Below are positions 7,826-13,084 of a DNA stretch of 13,084 nucleotides, piece by piece. The translations under genes were made by a program, and so were the position numbers. The stretch is from the NCBI GenBank assembly GCA_016177385.1, contig JACOVJ010000007.1, forward strand, positions 1-13,084. The letters are read 5' to 3'. Position 1 is the first letter of the stretch. The number at the start of each line of letters is the position of its first letter. Under the pieces are notes generated by a model. That model had not been told where the DNA came from and made no database searches. It saw only the letters and a program-made list of their open reading frames with translations. The DNA comes from Candidatus Niyogiibacteriota bacterium. GTDB taxonomy: Bacteria; Patescibacteriota; Minisyncoccia; HO2-45-28.

Positions 7826-8467
7826 TTAGAGCGCGCCGCGGCTGAGAAGAAGTTGGAGCAGGTCGCGGAACGCGTAGTATTCGGGATTGATGAACACCTT
7901 GATGGAAAGCCCGACCGCGATCACGAGCCAGACGCTGAAAACGAGTCCTCCGATGAATGGAACGGCCGTTGAAAGCCCGCCACGCCAATTCATGTCTTCT
8001 TTTTCTGCATCCGTCGTTGGATTTTCGATTTTCGGCCAAATTCTTTTGAGGATCGCGCAATAACCCAACGTGATCAGCAAAAGACCGGCAGGGATCGTTG
8101 GCCAGAAAATGGCGTTCGCATACTGCTGGCGGATCATCACCCGCCACACTTCCGGAGCCGCTTTCTCGACCGCCGCAGCCGCAACGCCGATGTAGCCCGA
8201 AAGAATGCTGAGCGCGCGGTCGGCCACATCCGCCATATCCTTTTTGGGCGGTTGGGATTCCTGCGCCCGTGAAAGGACGGATTGAGCGGCCGGCTCGTCA
8301 TCGAAGATCTGCGTGAGCGCGACGATGGCTTCACGGGCCTTGCGCACATCGTCCGGCTTCAGAACGGGTTCGGCCGATTTGGATTCTGCGGCCGCAAAAT
8401 GCGGTGCGACGGAGGCGCCGAGAACCAACGCGCCTGCGAGCACGATTGCTCCCAGAATTTTCCTCAT
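7826..8467 (-). CDS. signal-peptide protein with two C-terminal membrane helices, unknown function
   Basis: 213 residues, family not recognised. A signal peptide covers about residues 1-27 (MRKI, a hydrophobic core, then HFAAAESK). A charged, mostly helical extracytoplasmic part (30-110) follows, then two membrane helices at about 117-140 and 167-192, and the short tail FINPEYYAFRDLLQLL. Between the helices lies a polar loop with many Lys/Glu/Asp. The topology suggests an envelope protein with a short exported domain. The start is well supported: AAGGAG is seven bases upstream of the ATG. It is a single-gene unit with its own promoter and terminator. The only hint of function is the envelope location. 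Confidence 0.85.
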   Translation of the reverse strand: MRKILGAIVLAGALVLGASVAPHFAAAESKSAEPVLKPDDVRKAREAIVALTQIFDDEPAAQSVLSRAQESQPPKKDMADVADRALSILSGYIGVAAAAVEKAAPEVWRVMIRQQYANAIFWPTIPAGLLLITLGYCAILKRIWPKIENPTTDAEKEDMNWRGGLSTAVPFIGGLVFSVWLVIAVGLSIKVFINPEYYAFRDLLQLLLSRGAL

Positions 8468-8505
8468 GGCTTTTCTCCTTGGGTGAGGTTTTCAATTCCA
8501 TACTT

Positions 8506-8534
8506 CTTCTATCATACGCATACAGAAGAGTCAA
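8506..8534 (-). promoter_or_regulatory. candidate promoter for the gene starting at 8467
   Basis: TTGACT (8534-8529), a 17-base spacer and TAGAAG (8511-8506) on the minus strand. The predicted start is near 8499, leaving a leader of about 31 bases that holds AAGGAG. The -10 is a moderate match. Confidence 0.5.
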
Positions 8535-8590
8535 GACCCGCCCGCTTCGCTCCCTCCTCGCATTACTTGTATTAATTCTATGTTCCCGTC

Positions 8591-8628
8591 TGTCTAAAAA
8601 ATTGGACGGTTGTACAATTTTTTAGACA
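8591..8628. repeat. AT-rich 14-bp perfect inverted repeat
   Basis: Arms TGTCTAAAAAATTG (8591-8604) and CAATTTTTTAGACA (8615-8628) flank a ten-base loop. It lies in the gene-free stretch 8468-8783 and shows no GC clamp typical of terminators, so it could be an operator, a protein-binding site or an old element end. Confidence 0.6.
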
Positions 8629-8642
8629 TATTGCACATAAAA

Positions 8643-8670
8643 TAAAAAACCCCCGGAACGGGGATTTTTA
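8643..8670 (-). terminator. bidirectional terminator after tRNA-Trp
   Basis: Short stem CCCCG/CGGGG (8651-8655 with 8659-8663) flanked by an A run on the left (T run for the minus strand) and ATTTTTATT on the right. It ends the rpmG-tRNA-Trp transcript, about 120 bases after the tRNA. Confidence 0.7.
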
Positions 8671-8684
8671 TTCAGCGGGTTTTA

Positions 8685-8752
8685 CCTCGCCGTAGCTGAG
8701 TCGAATCCCGCCTTCGTTTTGCGGAGCAAAACTTCGGCGAGGCGAAGGCGGG
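8685..8752. repeat. nested inverted repeats between tRNA-Trp and its terminator
   Basis: Three interlocked inverted repeats: CCCGCCTTCG/CGAAGGCGGG (8707-8716 with 8743-8752), inside it GTTTTGC/GCAAAAC (8716-8722 with 8726-8732), and CCTCGCCG/CGGCGAGG (8685-8692 with 8735-8742), which competes with the first. AGCTGAG occurs on both sides (8694 and 8753). The layout suggests a small dispersed palindromic repeat. No protein frame fits, and no tRNA can be folded here. Confidence 0.6.
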
Positions 8753-8783
8753 AGCTGAGGGAATCGTCCGTCACCTTTTTCGG

Positions 8784-8854
8784 CGGGAGTTGGAGGAATC
8801 GAACCTCCGATCGCTGTTTTGGAGACAGCAGGTATACCACTTACCTAAACTCCC
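8784..8854 (-). tRNA. tRNA-Trp (CCA anticodon)
   Basis: 71-base cloverleaf: acceptor GGGAGTT/AACTCCC, D arm GGTA...TACC, anticodon stem GCTGT/ACAGC with loop CTCCAAA (anticodon CCA), T arm GGAGG-TTCGATT-CCTCC. The variable loop is only four bases. The discriminator is G73, as is usual for Trp. CCA is not encoded (GCCG follows). It is transcribed behind rpmG. Confidence 0.97.
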
Positions 8855-8858
8855 GATC

Positions 8859-8879
8859 TTACGAGGCCGGACCTCGTAA
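8859..8879 (-). other. hairpin between rpmG and tRNA-Trp
   Basis: 8-bp stem TTACGAGG/CCTCGTAA (8859-8866 with 8872-8879), five-base loop, no T tract. It starts one base after the rpmG stop and ends four bases before the tRNA, so it is more likely an mRNA 3'-end protector or processing signal than a terminator. Confidence 0.55.
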
Positions 8880-8880
8880 A

Positions 8881-9039
8881 TTATTTCTTGGACTCTTTAT
8901 GCGGAGTGTGCTTTTTGCACCACCGGCAGTATTTTTTTAACTCGATCTTCCGCTCGACTTTCTTCTTATTCTTGCTCGACCAATACCCGACGCGCTTGCA
9001 GACCGAGCACGATAATTTGATCAAATTCGGTTGAGGCAT
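8881..9039 (-). CDS. rpmG: 50S ribosomal protein L33
   Basis: 52 residues, too short for most ORF cut-offs. The sequence has the L33 layout: N-terminal strand NLIKLSC, two zinc-type Cys pairs (CSVC at 11-14 and CRWC at 38-41), basic middle KNKKKVERKIELKKYC and a C-terminal KKHTPHKE. It is the four-cysteine, zinc-binding form. It is part of the large ribosomal subunit near the E site. The ATG has no Shine-Dalgarno sequence and lies directly behind a TATACT -10 box, suggesting a leaderless mRNA. tRNA-Trp follows 26 bases after the stop. In many bacteria rpmG and tRNA-Trp precede secE-nusG; here that pair is missing and a terminator follows. Confidence 0.96.
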   Translation of the reverse strand: MPQPNLIKLSCSVCKRVGYWSSKNKKKVERKIELKKYCRWCKKHTPHKESKK

Positions 9040-9046
9040 AGTGTCT

Positions 9047-9074
9047 AGTATACAAAAAAAGGCGGGAATTGCAA
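9047..9074 (-). promoter_or_regulatory. rpmG promoter, near-leaderless
   Basis: TTGCAA (9074-9069), 16-base spacer, TATACT (9052-9047) on the minus strand. Only seven bases separate the -10 from the ATG at 9039, so the start should fall at 9039-9041. Confidence 0.65.
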
Positions 9075-9078
9075 GAAA

Positions 9079-9104
9079 ACAAAAAAGGCGTCTTTTGACG
9101 CCTT
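9079..9104 (-). terminator. terminator of the 9103-10129 operon
   Basis: Minus-strand stem AAGGCGTC/GACGCCTT (9104-9097 with 9092-9085), AAAA loop, then a T-rich tail. The hairpin begins inside the TAA stop codon of the last gene. Confidence 0.9.
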
Positions 9105-9549
9105 AGAAACCGAATCCGATGGTAAACGTTGTTATGTTCAAGCCATCGATATTTTTCCAAAGAGATGGGCCCAGAAATACAGAAGAACTGTGGCCGGTGA
9201 TCCCTCCGATATCAAAGCCGACGCGCCAACCCAACGTCCCCGCCAGCGCGCCAATCGCAAACACTGGCCGGACCGGAAGGACCATGAAAAAGACCGGCGA
9301 CTGAGAAGAAACGCCAACGAATCCGTAGTGACTTCCGTTAAATGGAACATCATCAACTTCAAGACCAAGGAGTCCGTTGTTGGTGACGAAGATGCCGCCC
9401 CCGTATCTCTTGAAAGAATCGCCGTGGCCAGAGCCCACATCAACAAGTGCGTAAAAATTCATCAACATAACACTCGGGGATTCATCGTTCGCTTCCGCGA
9501 TAGCCGCGAAACCGAACAGTAAAAGAACAACGATCAGGATTCTACGCAT
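9103..9549 (-). CDS. small secreted beta-rich protein, unknown function
   Basis: 148 residues. A clear signal peptide (about 1-20, core LIVVLLLFGFAAIAEA) is followed by a Gly/Val/Phe-rich body with alternating polar and apolar residues, as in a small beta barrel or beta sandwich. The last residues are TIGFGF: a C-terminal aromatic residue, the pattern seen on outer-membrane barrels. The family is not recognised. GGAGGG lies just upstream of the ATG, and the start overlaps the end of the preceding gene by eight bases (ATGCGTAG), which points to translational coupling. The protein probably works with its six-helix membrane partner in the envelope. A true outer-membrane barrel would be odd if the host has a single membrane. 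Confidence 0.82.
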   Translation of the reverse strand: MRRILIVVLLLFGFAAIAEANDESPSVMLMNFYALVDVGSGHGDSFKRYGGGIFVTNNGLLGLEVDDVPFNGSHYGFVGVSSQSPVFFMVLPVRPVFAIGALAGTLGWRVGFDIGGITGHSSSVFLGPSLWKNIDGLNITTFTIGFGF

Positions 9550-10129
9550 GGCTCCCTCCCGAAGTTTTCGCGGTCAGTTTTTTCACGGTCGGCACAAGGA
9601 CGGTGCCCAAGAGATCGAGCACCACGAGCGATGCGAGAAGCCGGAAAAAGAATTCCGAGAAATCAAGCCAATTATCCAAAAAGATAAGCCAGCTGAGCAT
9701 CCCCGCGATGCACCAAACAACAAGAGTGGTTGCAATGGTGATGCCGCCCACCCACTTGCTTCTCGACCCGAGTAGCATTTTCATCAACAACGCTGAATGG
9801 GCGATCGAAAACGACAATACGAGGAAGAAAAAAACGGTCCTTTCATTATCGCTGACGAACATAAATGGCCTCCAGATCTCGCCGATTGCCAGAAGGGCGC
9901 CGACCACCGAGACCATAACGCCGATGACGGCGATGATTCCCAACCTTTTTTCGCGAAAACCGAATGTCGCGGACGCGCACATGCTGTACCATCCGATCGT
10001 GAGCGCGGTCAGAAGAAGCCGTATCTCCAGTTCTCCGAATGTTCCGAAAAGGAAAATAAGGATGGCGCCGAGCGCGAAGAGCGAAAGCGTGCCGATACCG
10101 GCCCACAAGAGGCCTCGTTTGGGTTCCAT
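9542..10129 (-). CDS. six-helix integral membrane protein, unknown function
   Basis: 195 residues with six hydrophobic helices at about 8-29, 35-55, 63-84, 97-118, 128-150 and 158-182, and short loops. The N-terminus (MEPKR) and C-terminus (VKKLTAKTSGGSHA) are basic, consistent with both ends inside. I see no transporter or enzyme motif. The ATG is preceded by AAGGAGG at seven bases, the best ribosome-binding site in the window. It is the first gene of a two-gene operon with the secreted protein at 9549, behind a promoter with a perfect -35 box and a long palindrome. Confidence 0.85.
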   Translation of the reverse strand: MEPKRGLLWAGIGTLSLFALGAILIFLFGTFGELEIRLLLTALTIGWYSMCASATFGFREKRLGIIAVIGVMVSVVGALLAIGEIWRPFMFVSDNERTVFFFLVLSFSIAHSALLMKMLLGSRSKWVGGITIATTLVVWCIAGMLSWLIFLDNWLDFSEFFFRLLASLVVLDLLGTVLVPTVKKLTAKTSGGSHA

Positions 10130-10167
10130 CGCAAAACCTCCTTTTTTTAACGTTCAAACCCACTCGG

Positions 10168-10196
10168 AGATTAAACGAAAAACCGTATTATGTCAA
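10168..10196 (-). promoter_or_regulatory. promoter of the membrane/secreted protein operon
   Basis: Perfect TTGACA -35 (10196-10191) on the minus strand. The -10 is either TAATCT (10173-10168, 17-base spacer) or TTTAAT (10175-10170, five of six matches but only a 15-base spacer). The leader is about 30 bases. The palindrome at 10203-10244 ends six bases upstream of the -35. Confidence 0.55.
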
Positions 10197-10202
10197 GCTG
10201 TG

Positions 10203-10244
10203 ACATACACCAAACATACGCTATAGCGTATGTTTGGTGTATGT
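10203..10244. promoter_or_regulatory. 42-bp perfect palindrome, operator candidate
   Basis: Every base from 10203 to 10244 pairs with its partner around the centre CTA|TAG (two 21-base arms, no spacer). The left arm holds ACATAC twice. Neither side has a T tract, so it is not a standard terminator. Its place directly upstream of a TTGACA promoter suggests a binding site for a dimeric or tetrameric regulator. It could also be a cruciform or a processing hairpin at the end of the tRNA transcript. Confidence 0.7.
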
Positions 10245-10269
10245 TAAAAACGCGCGAAATTGTTATGTG

Positions 10270-10294
10270 AGCCGTTGATCGGGATTGAACCGAT
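10270..10294 (-). pseudogene. tRNA 3'-half remnant
   Basis: On the minus strand: a 5-bp T stem ATCGG/CCGAT around the consensus T loop TTCAATC, then seven bases CAACGGC in the position of the acceptor 3' strand and one discriminator-like T. No 5' half with the matching acceptor strand (GCCGTTG) is present upstream. It is read as a truncated tRNA. Confidence 0.55.
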
Positions 10295-10318
10295 GACCTT
10301 CCGTCACCTTTTTATCAG

Positions 10319-10343
10319 AGCCCGAGGGGAAAATCGAATTCCC
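10319..10343 (-). pseudogene. tRNA-Thr-like 3'-half remnant
   Basis: On the minus strand: T stem GGGAA/TTCCC around the T loop TTCGATT, then CTCGGGC and discriminator T, followed by CTGATAAAAAGG. This closely follows the end of the intact tRNA-Thr 23 bases upstream (CCTCGGC, T, CTGAATAAAAGG), so it looks like a partial duplication of that gene's 3' end and trailer. No D arm or anticodon arm is present. Confidence 0.6.
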
Positions 10344-10365
10344 GTTTTCCAGCCCTTTTATTCAG

Positions 10366-10438
10366 AGCCGAGGGGGAGATTTGAACTCCCGACCTACGCC
10401 TTACCATGGCGTTGCTCTACCAGCTGAGCTACCTCGGC
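10366..10438 (-). tRNA. tRNA-Thr (GGT anticodon)
   Basis: 73-base cloverleaf: acceptor GCCGAGG/CCTCGGC, D arm GCTC...GAGC, anticodon stem ACGCC/GGCGT with loop ATGGTAA (anticodon GGT), variable loop AGGTC, T arm GGGAG-TTCAAAT-CTCCC, discriminator T. CCA is not encoded. It lies 14 bases after tRNA-Tyr and is cotranscribed with it. Confidence 0.97.
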
Positions 10439-10452
10439 GCAAACTTTTTCTG

Positions 10453-10537
10453 TGCGTGGGGCAGGATTCGAACCTGCGTAGCCCGTTAGGGCGCTGGTTT
10501 TACAGACCAGAGCGATTGTCCACTCCGCCACCCACGC
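10453..10537 (-). tRNA. tRNA-Tyr (GTA anticodon)
   Basis: 85-base class II tRNA: acceptor GCGTGGG/CCCACGC, anticodon loop CTGTAAA (anticodon GTA) between TGGT and ACCA stems, a long variable arm GCCC-TAAC-GGGC as expected for bacterial tRNA-Tyr, T arm GCAGG-TTCGAAT-CCTGC, discriminator A. CCA is not encoded. Its 5' 38 bases are also the 3' end of the upstream protein frame. Confidence 0.97.
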
Positions 10538-11141
10538 GTGATAACTGTAATGCAATCTTCTGTTGCCACACCTCAAATTGCCGATAAAGTTTCTTGTCTG
10601 CGTATCGCACATGAACTAAACCGTACGGCATTTTCCCTTCCTTTTCCTTCTTAAAATCCTTTCTAACATAGGGCTGGGTAAACTGACGCAATGAAACACC
10701 GGTTATCTTTGTCCAAAAACGCTTCAGCGCTTCGATGTTTTGGTTTGCATAGCAATAAAGATATATCCGCAATCGACCTTCATCAACACCGCAAACTCTA
10801 CGTAAAAAAACAAGGTATACTTTTATCATGTCCGGATCGCTGTTTGCAAAATCGAGCGAGCACCGATTTTTATGAGATGCGCCCTCCGCCCAATACAACA
10901 TGATACCGGCAGTCAAAAGAAGTTTATCGTGTGTGGAAAAATTTTTACGGAGTGTAAAGGATGGCGCCTGACGCTCGAATCGCAATAAATTCGATTCGTG
11001 AGTTTTCCTGCGCCGAACACTAGCTTTTTCAAGGATCCGATAGACCTGCCGGATGGGCAAATTCAGATGACGGGCAATTTCAACGCCGCTATATTTTTTC
11101 CCAACGTATAACCGTTTGATCTGCGCTTTTAATCCCGCCAT
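10500..11141 (-). CDS. HTH + LAGLIDADG-like (homing-endonuclease-type) protein overlapping tRNA-Tyr
   Basis: 213 residues. An N-terminal helix-turn-helix (KYSGVEIARHLNLPIRQVYR, about 16-35) resembles resolvase/transposase HTH. A single LAGLIDADG-like core starts at about 75 with LLTAGIMLYWAEG, then FANSDPDMI, a VDEGRLRIYLYCY strand and an RFWTKITG segment, as in the compact bacterial family of HTH plus LAGLIDADG-like proteins. It is a likely DNA-binding protein; nuclease activity is unproven. I chose the ATG at 11141: the promoter -10 covers the in-frame ATG at 11150, and transcription should begin at 11141-11142. The last 13 or so residues are encoded by the 5' end of tRNA-Tyr, and the TAA stop uses anticodon bases 35-36 plus base 37. 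AT content is visibly higher than in its neighbours, suggesting acquisition. Confidence 0.82.
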   Translation of the reverse strand: MAGLKAQIKRLYVGKKYSGVEIARHLNLPIRQVYRILEKASVRRRKTHESNLLRFERQAPSFTLRKNFSTHDKLLLTAGIMLYWAEGASHKNRCSLDFANSDPDMIKVYLVFLRRVCGVDEGRLRIYLYCYANQNIEALKRFWTKITGVSLRQFTQPYVRKDFKKEKEGKMPYGLVHVRYADKKLYRQFEVWQQKIALQLSRVGGGVDNRSGL

Positions 11142-11148
11142 TACTTTC

Positions 11149-11176
11149 ATTATCGCGAAAAGTTATCAATTGTCAA
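11149..11176 (-). promoter_or_regulatory. promoter for the LAGLIDADG-like gene and tRNA-Tyr-Thr, leaderless
   Basis: Perfect TTGACA (11176-11171), 16-base spacer, GATAAT (11154-11149, five of six) on the minus strand. The start should lie at 11141-11142, on or next to the ATG at 11141. No other convincing promoter was seen before tRNA-Tyr, so this one may drive the tRNAs too. Confidence 0.7.
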
Positions 11177-11210
11177 GACGAATATATCCTACAGTCCATT
11201 CTTATATTCA

Positions 11211-11238
11211 AAGAACACCCGCCATCGCGGGTGTTCTT
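11211..11238 (-). terminator. hairpin terminator after clpB
   Basis: Perfect 12-bp stem AAGAACACCCGC/GCGGGTGTTCTT (11238-11227 with 11222-11211), four-base loop. The T tract on the minus strand is short (TTCTTTG), so termination may be partial. It starts two bases after the clpB stop. Confidence 0.75.
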
Positions 11239-11239
11239 G

Positions 11240-13084
11240 TTATACCATGATTTTCTTCTTTTTGCGAGGCGCTTCGCGCGGCTCCGCCTTCACCGAAACA
11301 TCGAGCGCATCTCCTTTTTCGTCCACGATCAAATGGTCGCCGGCTTTCGCGGCTCCCGCGATCAGGCGCTCGGCCACGGCATTTAAGATCTTCGTCTGGA
11401 TCAGGCGCTTCAAGGGACGCGCGCCAAAATTCGGATCATACCCCTCTTGGGTCAGGCGCGCTTTTGCGGCGGCCGTGATCGAAAACCCGATGCCCTTTTC
11501 CGCAAGCCGGCGCCGGACATCCGTAAGCTGAATATCCACGATTGTTTCGATGTCGGCCCGCGTCAGCGCGTTGAAAATGATGACCTCGTCCAGCCGGTTC
11601 AAAAATTCCGGACGAAACCGCTCGACGAGCGCCGCTTTGATGCGATTTTTCAGGTGCTTCGTATCGGTACCGAGCGCGGCCTCTTCCTCCGTTTCGAACC
11701 CGAGCTTGCCGAGTTCCCGCGCGAATTCCGAACCGACATTGGACGTCATGATGATGACCGCATTCTTGAAATTCACGCGGCGGCCCTTTGCATCGGTCAG
11801 GCGGCCGTCGTCCAAAATTTGAAGCATCATATTGAACACATCCGGATGCGCTTTTTCGATCTCGTCGAACAACACGACCGCGTATGGCCGGTGGCGGATC
11901 AATTCCGCGACCTGCCCTCCTTCTTCGTAACCGACATACCCCGGCGGCGAGCCGATGAATTTGGATACCGAGTGCTTTTCCATGAATTCCGACATGTCCA
12001 CGCGCACGAGCGCTTTTTCGTCGTTGAACAAAAATTCGGCGAGACGGCGCGCGAGCTCCGTTTTCCCCACGCCCGTGGGACCTAAAAACATAAAAGAGCC
12101 GATCGGACGCAGGGGGTCGCCGACGCCTGCGCGACTGCGGCGGACCGCGTTGGCGATCATCGCAAGCGCCTCATTCTGCCCCACGACACGCGCCGCGAGA
12201 TCCGCTTCCATGCGCAACAGTTTTTTCGCTTCGCCCTCGAGCAAGTTCATGACCGGAATGCCGGTCCAGCGCGCAACGACGCCTGCGATATCCTCGGCTT
12301 CTACTTTTTCTTTTAAAATGCTGCGCGCCGCCTGCAATTTTTTGAGCCTCATTTCTTCCGTCAGCAATTGTTTCTCCATTCCGGGCAGGCGCGCATACCG
12401 GATCTCGGCAACGCGTGTCAGGTCGCCGGTCCGTTCCGCCTGATCTGCTTCCAATTTCAAGCTATCCATATCCCGTTTGAATTGACGGATCGCGGTGATC
12501 GCCTCTTTTTCGTTTTTCCATTTCAATTCGAGCCCGGACGATTCTTCGCGAAAGCCGTCGATTTGATTCTGAATGCGGCGGATCTTGGTCTTGGAAGAGG
12601 AACCTTTTTCCTTTTTCAGCGCTTCTTTTTCGATCTCTAAGCGAGTGATCTCGCTGCGCGATTTTTCAAGATCCTCCGGCATGCTGTCGAGTTCGAGCCG
12701 CAGAGCCGAGGCGGCTTCATCGATCAGATCAACAGCTTTGTCCGGCAAAAACCGGTCCGTGATGTAACGCGCCGATAGCTGGACCGCGGCGATGATCGCG
12801 GCATCCGTGATGTGAACGCCGTGATGAATTTCGTAGCGCTCCTTAATGCCGCGAAGGATCGCGGTCGCATCGTCCTGCGACGGTTCTTCCACATAGACGG
12901 GCTGGAACCGGCGCGTCAGCGCAGGGTCTTTTTCGATGTGGCGTTGATATTCCTTGAGGGTCGTCGCACCGATCGCATGCAACTCCCCGCGCGCAAGCGC
13001 GGGCTTTAAGATATTCGCGGCGTCGATCGCCCCCTCGGCCGCGCCCGCGCCCACGATGGTATGCAATTCATCAATAAAAAGAAC
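11240..13084 (-). CDS. clpB: ATP-dependent disaggregase ClpB, C-terminal two-thirds
   Basis: Hexameric AAA+ chaperone that, with DnaK, pulls proteins out of aggregates. The 614 visible residues begin in NBD1 at the Walker [10 protein letters not shown]; the N-domain and NBD1 Walker A lie beyond the window (about 250 residues missing). Next come NBD1 arginine fingers LTRRFQP (about 57), and a coiled-coil middle domain (about 130-260) that distinguishes ClpB from ClpC, with [12 protein letters not shown] in place of the usual YGKIPELEKQL. NBD2 has Walker A GPTGVGKT (about 335), pore loop GYVGYEEGG, Walker [12 protein letters not shown] (about 403) and sensor 2 FGARPLKR. There is no tripeptide of the IGL/IGF kind for ClpP docking, which supports a disaggregase. 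The C-terminus carries an extra basic tail, [13 protein letters not shown]. Confidence 0.96.
   Translation of the reverse strand, partial: VLFIDELHTIVGAGAAEGAIDAANILKPALARGELHAIGATTLKEYQRHIEKDPALTRRFQPVYVEEPSQDDATAILRGIKERYEIHHGVHITDAAIIAAVQLSARYITDRFLPDKAVDLIDEAASALRLELDSMPEDLEKSRSEITRLEIEKEALKKEKGSSSKTKIRRIQNQIDGFREESSGLELKWKNEKEAITAIRQFKRDMDSLKLEADQAERTGDLTRVAEIRYARLPGMEKQLLTEEMRLKKLQAARSILKEKVEAEDIAGVVARWTGIPVMNLLEGEAKKLLRMEADLAARVVGQNEALAMIANAVRRSRAGVGDPLRPIGSFMFLGPTGVGKTELARRLAEFLFNDEKALVRVDMSEFMEKHSVSKFIGSPPGYVGYEEGGQVAELIRHRPYAVVLFDEIEKAHPDVFNMMLQILDDGRLTDAKGRRVNFKNAVIIMTSNVGSEFARELGKLGFETEEEAALGTDTKHLKNRIKAALVERFRPEFLNRLDEVIIFNALTRADIETIVDIQLTDVRRRLAEKGIGFSITAAAKARLTQEGYDPNFGARPLKRLIQTKILNAVAERLIAGAAKAGDHLIVDEKGDALDVSVKAEPREAPRKKKKIMV

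Noticed and set aside
8404..8625. 73-residue plus-strand open frame, and 97-residue frame at 8282-8575
   Set aside because: Both overlap the signal-peptide coding region and promoter of the 8467 gene in antisense and show no protein-like features.
8668..8720. Possible extra tRNA fragment near TAGCTGAGTCGAATCCCGCC on the plus strand
   Set aside because: The bases recall a D arm and a T loop, but no stems form at the right places. It is better explained by the nested inverted repeats.
10381..10612. Short open frames on both strands over tRNA-Thr and tRNA-Tyr
   Set aside because: They consist mainly of tRNA sequence and are the familiar false frames seen over tRNA clusters. Only the frame ending at 10500 is kept, because its body lies upstream and has domain motifs.
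11150..11240. CIRCE or other heat-shock operator near clpB or lon
   Set aside because: No TTAGCACTC/GAGTGCTAA pair was found; the clpB promoter is outside the window.
1..13084. CRISPR array, phage or insertion-sequence genes
   Set aside because: No regularly spaced direct repeats, transposase, integrase or phage structural motifs were seen.

Overview
The window reads as ordinary bacterial chromosome, probably from a reduced-genome, ultrasmall-type bacterium (Candidate Phyla Radiation/Patescibacteria is my best guess). This is inference from style only. The housekeeping genes (mltG, lon, clpB, rpmG) are clear but divergent, many neighbours are unrecognised membrane or secreted proteins, none of the three tRNA genes encodes its CCA tail, terminators are dense, and several promoters sit so close to the ATG that the mRNAs would be almost leaderless. 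The standard genetic code fits all frames. No phage, IS element or CRISPR array is visible.

Layout. Positions 1-1240 hold the 3' end of an unknown plus-strand gene, a shared terminator and mltG (peptidoglycan glycan-strand terminase). Positions 1242-3653 are lon (ATP-dependent protease). Positions 3772-6360 carry a large 862-residue protein of unknown function, which I read as helix-turn-helix / degenerate phosphoesterase-like / winged-helix / metallophosphoesterase. Diverging from it at 6433-7719 are a small charged helical protein and a membrane-anchored protein with a bacterial-PH-like segment and an AlbA_2/Schlafen-type domain. Positions 7826-8467 encode a secreted/membrane protein of unknown function.

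Positions 8468-8783 have no protein gene but contain a promoter, an AT-rich inverted repeat, a bidirectional terminator and a nested hairpin repeat. Then, all on the minus strand, come tRNA-Trp and rpmG (L33), a two-gene membrane/secreted operon (9103-10129) preceded by a perfect 42-bp palindrome, two truncated tRNA 3' halves, tRNA-Thr, tRNA-Tyr, and an HTH + LAGLIDADG-like protein gene whose stop codon lies inside tRNA-Tyr. Positions 11240-13084 are the 3' two-thirds of clpB.

How the genes fit together. Lon and ClpB are the two proteostasis ATPases, and MltG works on the wall; these three are separate transcription units divided by hairpin terminators. The most unusual parts are the 862-residue phosphoesterase-like protein and the tRNA-Tyr/Thr locus, where a homing-endonuclease-like gene overlaps a tRNA and two tRNA 3' remnants lie downstream. 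All promoter and operator calls are pattern-based, and all domain calls come from reading motifs without database searches.
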